Part shown: piece after piece, positions 34,129 through 45,079 of the stretch
Layout: each line of letters begins with the position of its first letter
Position numbering within the stretch: the first letter of the stretch is position 1
Assembly: GCA_021234535.1 (NCBI GenBank)
Contig: CM037850.1
Coordinates: 20,944,446-21,008,445, forward strand
Length of the DNA: 64,000 bases
Direction of reading: 5' to 3'
From: Stichopus chloronotus
Lineage: Eukaryota > Echinodermata > Holothuroidea > Aspidochirotida > Stichopodidae
Notes under the pieces: generated by a model
What the model was told of the DNA's origin: nothing
Databases searched by the model: none
What the model saw: the letters and a program-made list of their open reading frames with translations, nothing else
Translations under genes and position numbers: made by a program

Positions 34129-34249
34129 ATGTTCCACATTTACAAAGGCACGAGAATTTCACCATCAGTGAAAGAGTCCTCCATCGACGCCATCGAGAAG
34201 TTTAAGTTTCGAGAGGATGATGTTCTCATCGCAACATACCCGAAGAGCG
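34129..34249 (+). CDS. Sulfotransferase exon 1, set A
   Basis: ATG to donor AGCG|GTGAGC, phase 1, 40 codons plus one base. It ends within the PAPS-binding loop (DDVLIATYPKS). The start is supported by its exact conservation in set B and by length against other SULTs. Confidence 0.85.
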
Positions 34250-37200
34250 GTGAGCTTAATTGTCTTATCATTTGGGCACAAGCGGAATTGCAGCAGCTCA
34301 AAATGTGTTTTACGGCACTCTTAGACAAAAGTAAGTCTGGTATATATTTTAACCAACTTCATCGCCTTTTGTCATTTTTTTTTTCACGCCACGTTGATTT
34401 CATCCCACTCTGGTACAAATAACACTTCCAATTCTGAGACACCAAATATCAACTTTTTGTTTGACCTTTGAGCATGGCAGTACTTATCATGCATATCAAG
34501 GGAAATATGTAATTGAAAAGCGAAGAAAGCTTGCTGACTATTGTAGAAAGGGTAATTCATCAAAAAAGTACCATTAACACTTGTGAAAATCCGCCCTCGA
34601 ATTAGTAAACGTGTTGTCTGAGTGACCACCACCCCCTCTCCCCGCTACTCATTATCCGTCAGATTGCCTTTTAAGGAAACCCCAACATTGCAACATTTTA
34701 TGATTTCTTTTTGTCCGCATCCCAATGAAAATTTTCATTATGCGAATTTTCATTTTTGTTTAAATTTTTAAAACAACAGGTTACATTAATTATTAGTTTG
34801 CGTATTCAGTTATCGCTGAAGGAGTTTCTGCTACCAACAATATGGTTTGTGTATTTGACACAGGAACCCACTGGATAAACGAGATTACCCAATTGATCCT
34901 AAATGACGGAGATTCGACGAGATTAACCCACAGCCATCGGCGGACACCCCTTGAGATTACCGATGTTATCAACCTGGCCAATGTTGATCTCTTTAAGGCG
35001 ACAGTAGACCAGGTACAAACGGACGAGTCTCCGAGAGTACTCATGACTCATCTGAGACCACGCCACTTTCCAGAACAGACTTGGTCCATGAGAATCCCGG
35101 TACCAACACCTTTATATCAATTTGAAGTCATTTTACAGAGACATACACCTACGTACTGTATTATGCTTTATTTATTCAATATGTCAACGATAACTTTCCT
35201 ATGACAAACATGTTCTGAAGTAAATTAGGACCATATTGCATACTGCTGCTAATATGCAGTTATTACACTGCTATCACACTCTGGACATAAATACTAACTA
35301 TGCTACATGATAAGTCTTACCTCATTGACCAATCAGCATTCACTACGATGGATGGACAACCTCAAGTCTTTGGGGCTGTTGACAGTAAAGTTAGCTGATA
35401 CCACGTGACTTGTGTACATTTTAACAATGCCACTCAGCCATCAATCACCCATTCATCAAAACGTTGGAAGGTTCATAACAATCCCTGCTGATCTGGTATG
35501 CATCACACAGTTTCGGGGGTAAATTGTGTTGATGAAGAGTTTGCCTGTGATCGGGGCCACTTTTCATACACAATAGAACTCTCCGAGCAATTTAAGTAAA
35601 TGAACAATCAAGATAAACCATTCTTTATAATGGTTGGTGATTCCAGATCTAGGTGACAAATTTAGGGGAAATGTCATGAGTTCTATTTCATGTATATTTT
35701 CGTTCCGTTCCTCACATCTCCACCTGATTCAGATTATTTATGTCCTCCGGAATCCTATGGATGTTTTCCTGTCATTGTTCGAGTTTATCTGCAACTTCAT
35801 TCTTCCAACCGGCGAGCCCTACATGACTAAAGACAACTGGAGCGACTACATGAAGCTGTTTGTGGATGGAGATGGTAAAATCTTTAATATAAAAAGGAGA
35901 CATGTTGCATATCTCACTGACTATTATTATACATACTGAGTATTATTAGATATTATTCAACAATCTGTTAAGTCATATTCTTTACCATCATTATAATCAT
36001 CATCATTAGCATCATCATAAGCATCATCCACAACATCTTCATCATCATTATCCTCCTCCTCCTCCTCATCATCATCATCATTATCCTCCTCCACCTCCTC
36101 ATCATCATCATTATCATCACTTTTTACGTTGGTTTTGCTCACTAAAGGAAATTGCTGACATTGTTATTTCGATATATTTGCTGACTTGTTTTAAACCTGG
36201 GAAATGATTGTTGCAATGTGTGTATGTGTGACTTTTGATTGTATTTGCACTGCATGCGACCTCACAAACGCAAAGAAGGATGTGTATCACCAAGACACGC
36301 TCACTTACCAACGGAATCAAGGCTTTACTAAAATGCAACTTTTGATTTCTTCAATCATGATTTTCTGATACAAACACGAAATTCGAAACACTGTTCGAAA
36401 CTTTGTAATACTGCTTATGTATGACCTATGGAAAGACGTGACGAATGTGAGTATACCTAATAGATGGATTCATGTACATAGATTCATGATATTCATGGCA
36501 GATATCATTGGCGTTTTATCTAGAGTGTAACAATAGACGGACACGAATTTCCTTAACGTGTCAACTTTAGTTGTTTAGTGTTTCTCCACATTGCTATCTG
36601 TTCAGCCGAAAAGCCAATATATTGCTATCTATATGCAAAATATATGCCAGTATTGTTTTCATAGTTTAGCCACTCAAGCGTGCAATTAATGAGGATGACC
36701 TTACAATGATAAAAGAAAATAAATTTATAAATAGACACAGGTGTAAAGTATCCCCACAGTATTTGCTAACTATATATGGGTATATATGTTGATAACAGAT
36801 AATATAGTAACACAGTGTGGGCGCACTACTCAAGGTTCAAGTGACGACGTGGGAAATTAATACACGAATACATAGTTGCAAAAAAGGGGTCAGACGTCGG
36901 AACAATAGAGTGGGCCGAATACTATCGAGGAAGCCTGACACGCACTGTAGTTATGACGGAAATACAAAACTGACTCGAACAATGAAAATTGGTGAGAGCC
37001 ACTGCATGTCAAAGAGAAAGACCTGGTTTTAAACGATTCCATTAATACGAAATCAAATTACGAAATAGGTAAGCATTGCACTACTGATGCTTATTAGTCA
37101 AGCTGTTGTTGTAGTGTTGTTGTTTGCAGCATCGGCCTATATATCAGTGCGTATCTGCAGTTTCTTTATCTTGAGCGGCACATAAACCGCCCTTTTCTGT

Positions 37201-40200
37201 CTAAGAAATTGTGTCACAGTCTAAAAGTGTGTGCACTGTTTGGCTATGTATACATGGAGAGCAAAGTGTGTTTATCTAACCTGCATCCTACAGTTGCTTG
37301 CGTGAATTGAGTTTGCCGCAAAAAAGGCTTATAGGCTTTGTTTTCATTATTTCAAGCCACTGATTGGAGTGACATAACCAGGTCGTCAAATCATTATGCA
37401 TTTCTCATATCGCGAAATACCGAGTCTATTACACGAATGGAGGCTTATGGCGTTAATTCAACGAAATATTCCATTTATTTAATGCTTATTAACAATAATA
37501 TGCACACTTTTGAGGAACAAAAGGATGCCCATTAAAATTGCATACTAGTGATAGCTTTGACTAATTCGTCTCCACAATCCCGCTAACTAGAACTAAGGGC
37601 TTTTATTGCAAAATATCGAGTCCATTACACTAATGGAGGCTCTTGGTGTTAATTCAACGAAATATGCCATACATTTAATGCTTATGAACAATATAGTGTA
37701 CACTTTAGAGGAACAAAAGGATGCAAATAAAAGTTGCATAATAGTGACGGTTTGGAATAATTCCACAGTCCCGCTCACTAGAACTAAGGACATTTAGTAA
37801 AGTATCAAATGAAGCTTGACTTTAGAATCCAGAATAAAAGCCGAGAAAGTATAATAAGGACATTCCTCAGAGAGAGATGCGGACTTAATTTGTCTTCTTT
37901 GATGAAACTGGCGAGGAGAAACACCATATCTGAACATACTCTCGCCGTTCAGAATAGAGCCAAATTACAATTAGAAATGCTCGCACCGTTTTTCCGCTTG
38001 TCAATGTTAGTTTCTTAAAGCAAATGAGAACACTTACTTCTGAAAGTTGAAACTTTGGCCATGGTCTTGTGAAACGAGCGAAAAGCACAATGGCGATATG
38101 TCAAGTAACTGGTTGGTAGTACGTGATTTGCAGATGGTTACAGCTGCCACAAATGTTGATAGGGTAAAATGGGGTGAACATTATTGTATGCTTTAATGAT
38201 ATCATGACCGGTTAAAGTATCTTCTTTTCATTTCCTGAGTCTTTCCTGACTAAGAAACACGCGTTAGTGAGATTTGTACGAAATATTCATCTTTTATGAA
38301 TTTAATATAAAATGCAAGATTTACCTTTTGATCTTCGCAGTATCGCGGAGATTATATATAAATAGCATGATTAACATTGTAATATGTAAATCATATGTCA
38401 CCAGTAAGGGTTGTTAATATTGCCTTTGCGTTGTTAGAATTGAATCTAGGTCTGTGCCTTTAGAGTAAAAGGCCTGGTAGCCTTTGGGACAACCCTGGAA
38501 TGCGTTTTATCCCAGATGGTATGTCAGTTACCCCAAGACTAAGCATGTGGTTTTGGTGTTAACTTGGTTTAACTTGGTGCCTTCATGTGTATCGTTATCT
38601 TAGTGAGACATTTCCTCACTTACAACCTCCTCTAATGATCATGAGTCCTGTTTCGAATAACACCATCCAGAATGAGTCCCACTGCAAACCACTGCACACT
38701 AGGAGGAAGCTAATCCAATGCATTTCTCTTCAGCTGTGGACGAACGTACGCCATGAGGAAGCAATTACACCGGACAAAATGTAAAGATGACAGAGTTCAA
38801 GGACTAGTCCTCAAAGAGGAGTAAACTTTAGACATCATTTTAAGGCATGTCCCTGATTTCTTGCACAAAATTCGAGTGAATTGTTTCAGTTGCTGTTTTT
38901 TTTTTTTGTTATTGTTTGAAACTTAGTAGTTTCATCAGTGCCATGGAACCCTCTAAAATATATATGATGATATTTGGCAAAACTATGGTTATTATTATTA
39001 TTATTAGGTAAAAAGTCCATACAAAGTCATTCTTCTACAACTTGTAATTTTGCCATTGTCATATGCTGAGACTTTTCAACAATGTCTTTGTTTCGTTCCA
39101 CCTCACCCAATAAATACACACTTGAAACACATTTGATTACTTACTTTATTGTGGAATTAATGGCATATCTCTTTAAGGGATGAGGGAGGACTTCATCCCG
39201 TATAATGCTATGTAATTGCACCCATGGATGCAGCAAATGCCCTACAAAGTTTGCCTCTTTACACAACTTTATGCAGAAAAATCGTAAAAAGAAATGTTGC
39301 ACATTTACAAAGGCACGAGAATTCCACCGTTAGTGAAAGAGTCCTCCATCGACGCCATCGAGAAGTTTAAGTTTCGAGAGGATGATGTTCTCATTGCTAC
39401 ATATCCGAAGAGCGGTGAGCTTAATATGTGAATCCTTCCTGTTCATGATGTACTGTCGTTAAGATAATCAGCACGTTTGATCTTCTCTATGTTGACATTA
39501 CCACCTTCGGGCATGTCGGCTAGGTATTGAGTCACTGAGAGGTGATGATTATGGCCTAAGGAGATGAGAGTGCTAACAAGATTTGATGCACTTTTCCTTT
39601 GTCTAAGTGTGGTATGAAAAACGGAATTTTAGCGCCTTCGATTCAGCACCTTAATTACAGTAGTTGCACAGCGAATTTAACCCCTTTCATCCCTTTTTTC
39701 CTCATCCGACACAAAAGAAGAAAACTTGACAATTTTCTTCCATATTCTGTATTTTTCAAAAGTACCCACTGGGTGAACGAGATCACCCAGTTAATCATCC
39801 ATGGCGGTGATGCTACGCTGTTAACCCACAGACATCGAAGGACACCACTGGAAAACATCGATGTTATCAACCTCGCGAAGGTCCATTTCTTCAAAGCTGA
39901 AGTCGAACAAGTACAAACAGATCCTTCCCCGAGAGTACTCATGACTCATTTGAGACCGCACCATTTCCCGGAGCAGATTTGGTCCATGAGAATCCCGGTA
40001 CGAACATTTTTAGAGTCCTTCCCTGAAATACGTGGGTATGGGTGAAACCCTATTATACTGACTACACACTAAGCGACTAATAGCATAAGCGCCTAATAAG
40101 CTTAAGACTCCTACTTATGTCCACATTTCTCCACTAAGTGGTAATGTGATAGTTGTGTGCTACTCTGGAGAAGTCGTTTTTGTAAATGTTTTCCTGACAT

Positions 40201-43200
40201 TATTTGGTCCTACTCATGACCTTGTAATTTTACTGATTGACCAGTTACTTCTAACATAGAATATTTAGAATTTGATCTCTATAATTAGTTATTTTTATTC
40301 TTCTGGGTTTTGAAGAAATTTGTTCTGATGAATCTATATTCGTGCTTTAATTTTGTTTTTCTTATGACCATACTAATTATAGAATTTCTTACAGGTTGAC
40401 CTAACGTATTTTCTCCCCATTTGGGACTACGCAGATAATTTTGTTTGATCTGCTGACATCACTGACATTGCTACAACACGTTTACAGTCTATTAGTTCGA
40501 GCAAGATCTTAGATCATTAAAAATGTTGTTGTTAGTAAAGTATCATGACCTGTATGACTTTATTCTCTTTTCTTTTATTTTTTCATCTTTCCTTGATTCA
40601 GATTATTTACGTTCTTCGAGATCCGATGGACGTTTTCTTATCATTGTTCGAGTTTGTCTGCCACTTTGTCCTACCAAACGGCGAGCACTACATGACGGAA
40701 GAAAGTTGGGACGATTATATGAAAAGTTTTATTTCTGGAGATGGTAAAAAAAAGAAGAAACAGATTTAATACGTGGCCGTACTATTTCACCATTTCCTGT
40801 TGATGATTCTCGTTCCTCATTTACATCGCGTCAATACTGAAGTTTGACTTGTCGCATCGATACAAAACAGTAGACTTCTAGAGTCTAAGCTCACCTTATT
40901 AATATTACCATAATTTTAATCATTATCATGACTCGTAGTGTCCTCACCGTTACAACCACCATATAAAAATATTAATAATAATAATCATCATCATCCACAT
41001 CATCATCCACATCATCATCATCATCCACATCATCATTATCATCACCATCATCATCATCATCTTCATTATTATCATTATCATCATTATCATAGCAATGATC
41101 ACTTTACAGTCATCATAACTATGAACGCCATTATCATGATCAACATCATCCTCATCATCATCACCATCATTTTCATCATTATTACTATCATTATCAGTTT
41201 TACGTCCCTTTTCTTTGTAATGTGGTTTTCCCTGTTGTATTTCTGTTATTCTATAGTGGTGTTTGACAGTTGGTGCGATCACGTTATTCAGTACGAAGAA
41301 CTCGTAAAGAGGAAGGAAAATGTTTTGTTCCTCACATACGAAGAAATGAAAAAGGTAACAACTGACGTTGTCTAGACAAGATGATTTTTATCTTTTGAGA
41401 GAAGAATTTAACCCACTCAATTGCTTCTTCTTCCTTCAAACGAACAGGTGTTTTTTTTTTTAAGTTTATGAGTTCGAGACTGAATTAAATGTCTTGGTGC
41501 AAGCAATTCTCACCGACAGCTTATATAATAAACATAAAAAATAATCAAAACATGATTTTAGCAATAAAAGAGCAAACAAGCCAACATATTAATGAACCCA
41601 CTCTGTTTCTGTCAGCTAAAAGATTTGATAACCAAACTTTTGTCTGTTTAGGAAATTATGCAGAGTTTCCTTGAAAATTAACTGCTCTTTGGAAAGAATG
41701 AGGTAATCATTTTAGAAAATTTGTGTTTTTGTCATGAAATAAAAAATGCAAAGTGTATCATGTTTCGTCTACAACCGCGAGTTTCAATACACAAATCGCT
41801 GTACTATCAGTGGTGAGCTCGCACGTTCATATTGTGATAATCTGCACTTTCGTGCTTGCCATTTGTTGGCTTTTCTCTTATTTACGTATCGTAACAGGAT
41901 ATACGAACGGTCATTAAAAGAATTGCTGAACACATTCGTCATGATGTCACCGATGACGTTGTAGAGAAAGTTGCTGCCAATTCGACATTGGAGGCTATGA
42001 AGGTTAACTACGGCAAAGCGATGGAGTCACGAAAAGAGATGAAGATTGCAGAAGAAGCAACCTCGCTATTTCTGTACGTGAAGAAAGGTAAATGAATCAT
42101 CTCATTTTACCCGATCTCACTACTTGCATGCCTTCCCCTCTTTGTATGTCTGCCTGATCTCTGTTTAACTCAATCTAGCCCCCTAATAATTATCTCTCAC
42201 TTTGTTTGCTCTGATCGCCTACTTGTTTCCCTTCTCCCATTCTGTATATTTCCATCACTGCCTTATAGCTGTGTTTAATTGACTTTACCCACCTTCTAAT
42301 AATCATCTCCCAGTTTTTTCTGCTGTCATCACATTCTATCCCCCTCTCCTATGCTGTATGTCTCTGCCTTGCTCTGCCTTAGCTCCGTTCAGTTGACTTC
42401 ATCGACCCAATAATTATCTCCCATTTTGGTCTGTTCTCATCACGTTCAGGTCTCCAATCCTGCACTATCTTGCACTCTACATCACCATTCGAGCGTTCTT
42501 TACTTCGCCAACTTTTTGAAATAATATCTTGCCATTCTCTCTCAGCCTATACTCTCACCCGCCTCTGTCCTCTCAGTGTATATCGACATCTCTGACTTAG
42601 CCTTTCATTTCTGCATCTTCTTTCTGTTTTTGATAATTACAAGATTTGTCTTCTTTGTTGTTCTATTTCTCCGTCTTTACTACTTCATTTTGCATTTACC
42701 TCTTTGTTAAAGATACTCTCTGTCATTTTCAAACCTTTTCTCCCTGCATTTCCTTTCAGCTAGGATACCTTGGTCTTTCGTAAAGACTAAGCTAAACCAG
42801 GCTTGATTACAAAAAAGTGTGCGAGTGTGTGTGTGTTTTTGTATTGTAATAGTTTTAGAGGACGTGAAAAAAGAATTTCCTGTCTTCAGAGAGAATTTCT
42901 GCATATTCCTCAGGAAATAGGACTATATAGTTACATAATCCTCTGGAAAACAACAAGTGGGATTGTATTGTTAAGGTTAGGGTTTATGAAGCAACAACAA
43001 AGCAAAATTTAATGACGTCCTCACATCATGTGTAATGTCGACTAAACAGAGACTATAATTGCCGTAACGTCATACTCATTTTTTTTAATTTAAACCTTAT
43101 ACGTCTGTTCTCTTACACCGATACTCATATACTTTTGTTTCTATCAGAAAAATGTCTTGCAGTTTGTGTCTTTTGGATGATATGTGTGTGCATATTTTTT

Positions 43201-43445
43201 TTTCTGTAATCAAAGTTCTTCTTTTTGTCTTAAAGTGGTGTGAGTATTTAATAAATCTCTGTCAAGAACAAAACAAATGGATTAGAAAGAGACATGTTAC
43301 CAATGGCACTTCTAACCATTTGTTTGAAGGTATCGCTGGCCGATGGCGAACGGAATATCCTCCTGACAAGTGGAAATCTCTGCAAGATGCATTTAAAGAG
43401 AGAGTCAAGGACACCATCTATGCGAAACAATATTTTGACTACTAA
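34129..43445 (+). CDS. Cytosolic sulfotransferase locus with duplicated exons 1-3 (set A + shared exons 4-6)
   Basis: Joining 34129-34249, 34864-35099, 35733-35874, 41257-41354, 41898-42087 and 43330-43445 gives 903 bases and a 300-residue protein, the normal SULT length, with matching intron phases. Seen: 5'-phosphosulfate loop TYPKSGTHW (36-44); MTHLRP with the conserved catalytic His (103); 3'-phosphate motif RNPMDVFLS (125-133); and a C-terminal KKGIAGRWR segment corresponding to the family's RKGxxGDWK. Known: cytosolic SULTs transfer sulfonate from PAPS to hydroxyl or amino groups of small molecules. The substrate is not predictable here; in echinoderms steroid or saponin-type acceptors are possible (inference). 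A second copy of exons 1-3 (set B, 39294-40743) lies between A and exons 4-6. Transcripts could splice A across B, or set A could be a stranded partial duplicate. Confidence 0.8.
34864..35099 (+). CDS. Sulfotransferase exon 2, set A
   Basis: Acceptor TTTGACACAG|GA, donor CCCG|GTACCA, phase 1 to 0. It completes the PSB loop (GTHWINEITQLIL) and contains SPRVLMTHLRPRHFPEQ with the catalytic His. Confidence 0.88.
35733..35874 (+). CDS. Sulfotransferase exon 3, set A
   Basis: Acceptor CCTGATTCAG|AT, donor GATG|GTAAAA, phase 0 to 1. It encodes IIYVLRNPMDVFLSLFEFIC and GEPYMTKDNWSDYMKLF, the 3'-phosphate-binding strand and helix. Confidence 0.88.
35985..36120 (+). repeat. ATC/TCC trinucleotide microsatellite after set A exon 3
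   Basis: Interrupted (ATC)n with TCC runs. It occupies the same position after exon 3 as the longer array at 40975-41190 after set B. Confidence 0.9.
36121..37406. other. Between sulfotransferase sets A and B, no exon found
   Basis: I looked for a second copy of exons 4-6 (FDSWCDHVIQYEEL, DIRTVIKRIAEHI, KGIAGRWRTEYP) here and saw none on either strand. Confidence 0.5.
37407..37798 (+). repeat. Tandem duplication of about 195 bp
   Basis: Two diverged copies (about 37407-37600 and 37605-37798) share TCTATTACACGAATGGAGGC-like starts, GTTAATTCAACGAAATAT, TTTAATGCTTATnAACAATA, GAGGAACAAAAGGATGC and the end CTAGAACTAAGG. Open frames across both copies lack coding features. Confidence 0.85.
37799..39293. 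other. Upstream of sulfotransferase set B, no gene recognised
   Basis: A short (TTA)n tract at 38991-39006 and otherwise unremarkable AT-rich DNA. Bases immediately before 39294 resemble those before 34129 only over a few bases. Confidence 0.4.
39294..39414 (+). CDS. Sulfotransferase exon 1, set B
   Basis: Differs from set A exon 1 at only 7 of 121 bases (3 of 40 residues), including an identical donor and the next bases of the intron (GTGAGCTTAAT). It encodes MLHIYKGTRIPPLVKESSID and onward to TYPKS. Confidence 0.8.
39762..39997 (+). pseudogene. Sulfotransferase exon 2, set B, acceptor site lost
   Basis: The exon body is intact and open (THWVNEITQLIIHGGDATLL, SPRVLMTHLRPHHFPEQ; 17 of 78 residues differ from set A) and the donor CCCG|GTACGA is fine. 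But the two bases before the boundary are AA, where set A has AG (TTTTTCAAAA|GTACCC). The nearest AG, one base later, shifts the frame into an immediate stop. The frame-preserving upstream AG I found would insert extra residues into the PAPS-binding loop. Likely non-functional as a set B transcript unless a non-canonical site is used. Confidence 0.65.
40602..40743 (+). CDS. Sulfotransferase exon 3, set B
   Basis: Acceptor CTTGATTCAG|AT, donor GATG|GTAAAA, same length and phase as set A exon 3. It encodes IIYVLRDPMDVFLSLFEFVC and EHYMTEESWDDYMKSF. 13 of 48 residues differ; the RN of the 3'-phosphate motif is RD here. Confidence 0.75.
40975..41200 (+). repeat. CAT/ATC trinucleotide microsatellite before exon 4
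   Basis: About 220 bases of interrupted (ATC)n/(CAC)n. Counterpart of the tract at 35985-36120, so it was part of the duplicated unit. It produces long His-rich open frames that are not genes. Confidence 0.92.
41257..41354 (+). CDS. Sulfotransferase shared exon 4
   Basis: Acceptor TTATTCTATAG|TG, donor AAAAAG|GTAACA, phase 1 to 0. It encodes VFDSWCDHVIQYEELVKRKE and NVLFLTYEEMKK, matching the SULT W-x-x-H-V-x-x-W ... V-L-x-L-x-Y-E-D-M-K segment. Confidence 0.88.
41898..42087 (+). CDS. Sulfotransferase shared exon 5
   Basis: Acceptor CGTAACAG|GA, donor AAAG|GTAAAT, phase 0 to 1. It encodes DIRTVIKRIAEHIRHDVTDD through ANSTLEAMKVNYGKA to YVKK, corresponding to SULT helices after the LYEDMK strand. 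Confidence 0.88.
42088..43329. other. Intron 5 of the sulfotransferase, nothing else seen
   Basis: The first half is strikingly C/T-rich on the plus strand (about 42100-42760). No exon-like sequence. Confidence 0.5.
43330..43445 (+). CDS. Sulfotransferase shared last exon 6
   Basis: Acceptor TTTGTTTGAAG|GT. It encodes GIAGRWRTEYPPDKWKSLQD and onward to QYFDY with TAA at 43443-43445. It holds the family's C-terminal PAPS-binding segment (KKGIAGRWR), in which the usual Asp of GDWK is Arg. Confidence 0.88.
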
Positions 43446-43924
43446 GACCGAAGGAACATCAGAATCGTTGCAAGATGGATGACATCAGATTACTTTTTGC
43501 GTCTCATTAGTAATATGAAGACGATCAAAGGATTACAGGATAATTATGGGACGTTTTCACGTAACTAAGTTCTCTATGCGCAACATATGTCAGGCACAAG
43601 AAAAATAATGGTCATCGACTTTGACTAAAACGTTTTATGGTAGGCTACACACGAGAACTTAATGTCAACTACACTTGAAAGACAGTCACTCATCACCCCC
43701 AAGTTACAATTTTGGTTAGGGGTGAGCAAATTTCGTAATTGGTCTTGCTCTTTGATTGACAACATTTTAGAAAGATGCAGTAGTGGAAAGAGAAGCATAA
43801 TGTTACAGAGTGAACCCATTCTACAAAGGCGGGCTGTCCGATGTATTTTATATGTTTCACGTTATACCCACATCCTTCCTCGCTTTCATGTCATAATATA
43901 CCTGCGCTAAGTGATCACTAAAAC

Positions 43925-44400
43925 TTTCAGTTAGGTATTTTTTGTACAGGCACTGTACCGGCCAACTCCTTTTCCATTCTTTTTTCAGGCTTATCAACAA
44001 CACCATAATTATCTTACCCGAGGAAGAGATAATCTTCTTCATCCCTACACAAGACCATTTTTTGCCCACCAACATATTAGAAGTAATGGGGTATCTCTTT
44101 GGAATTCCCTTGACTACAACATTAGAAATGCACCCAATATTAATTTGCTTACGAACTATTTAAAGCCATCTATTTTATCATCGTAGGAAATTTTGACTTT
44201 TTTCAGTTAATTCACTGGAAAATTGTATCTCTAGATTTATTGTATGATCTATATTCCAGTCGACTTATAAGGGGGTCACAATCTTGTCTTGATTCATTCA
44301 CATATTGTCACCTATTTTTCCTCCTTTAATATTATGTATAATTTTGTATATGAATTCTGTATATTAATGTTTGAATGTCTTGTATGAAAAATGAAATAAA
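43925..44400 (+). mobile_element. 3' end of a non-LTR retrotransposon (5'-truncated, frameshifted)
   Basis: One frame (about 43990-44186) reads HNYLTRGRDNLLHPYTRPFF then GVSLWNSLDYNIRNAP and stops at TAG 44184. The H-N-Y-x-T-R ... G-x-x-L-W-N-S-L-x-x-x-I-R-x-A-P pattern is the usual C-terminal tail of reverse-transcriptase ORFs of Jockey/CR1-type elements. The preceding FLYRHCTGQL is in another frame, so there is at least one frameshift. An AT-rich 3' region ends near GAAATGAAATAAA. The RT core is absent. Confidence 0.7.
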
Positions 44401-45079
44401 CAACAGCAAGAACAACAACACAATATATTAGTAATAAAATTAATAAGATAAATCTTCTACTAATGATTCTGCTATTAATATAGGAATTCATTATAGAATT
44501 TTTAAAAGAATTTTTCAATCTATTACTATATATTATTACTATTACTATAGTGGTTCCACTTATTAAATCGCCTTTGCTCTTTCGGTGTGTTGATCTTAAT
44601 GTTTAAAAAAGTTGACGACTTTGTTCCTACACCTATAGTAGAGGTTCTTGCGCGTCTTACAGTGTTCAGATCTAATACAACTATGCTCATATTAGGATGT
44701 GGAATTAAAGGCATCTGAAAGCCAGCATCCAAAAGAATACTGCTTAAATATCTAGTAGACGAAAATATCTTGTCTGAAAGTGTCCTGACTTGTCCCTCTC
44801 CAGTGGCTCAGGGTAGTATGAACCAAGATCTTGAAATGAAACTGTTAGAGTTCAAGTATTAATGGAAAGAAAAGGGGAAGAGAGAAAGACAGAAAGAAAG
44901 AGGAAAGAGAGAGAGAGATAATAGAGAAATAGAAATTCAGTTGAGACCACTAGAAATAGAGAGTTAAAATTGAAATACCTTGAATTAGGGGGCTTTCTGC
45001 TGCCTAGACCCCATCGTTTGACATTGCAAAACATGTTAGGCTATTGTACAAATGTTCCAAGAACAACAAATTGACAAGT
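44401..45079. other. AT-rich DNA with an AGAGA/GAAAG purine tract
   Basis: A purine-rich stretch at about 44860-44935 (AGAGAAAGACAGAAAGAAAG type). No gene recognised; may include the unrecognisable 5' part of the Ty3-type relic that follows. Confidence 0.4.

Noticed and set aside
35957..36142. Asp/Glu-rich minus-strand frame
   Set aside because: Translation of the ATC/TCC trinucleotide tract; no start context or splice signals.
40938..41375. Long His/Ile-rich open frame and the Asp/Asn-rich frame on the opposite strand
   Set aside because: Both are produced by the (ATC)n microsatellite; only the last part (41257-41354) is coding, as sulfotransferase exon 4.
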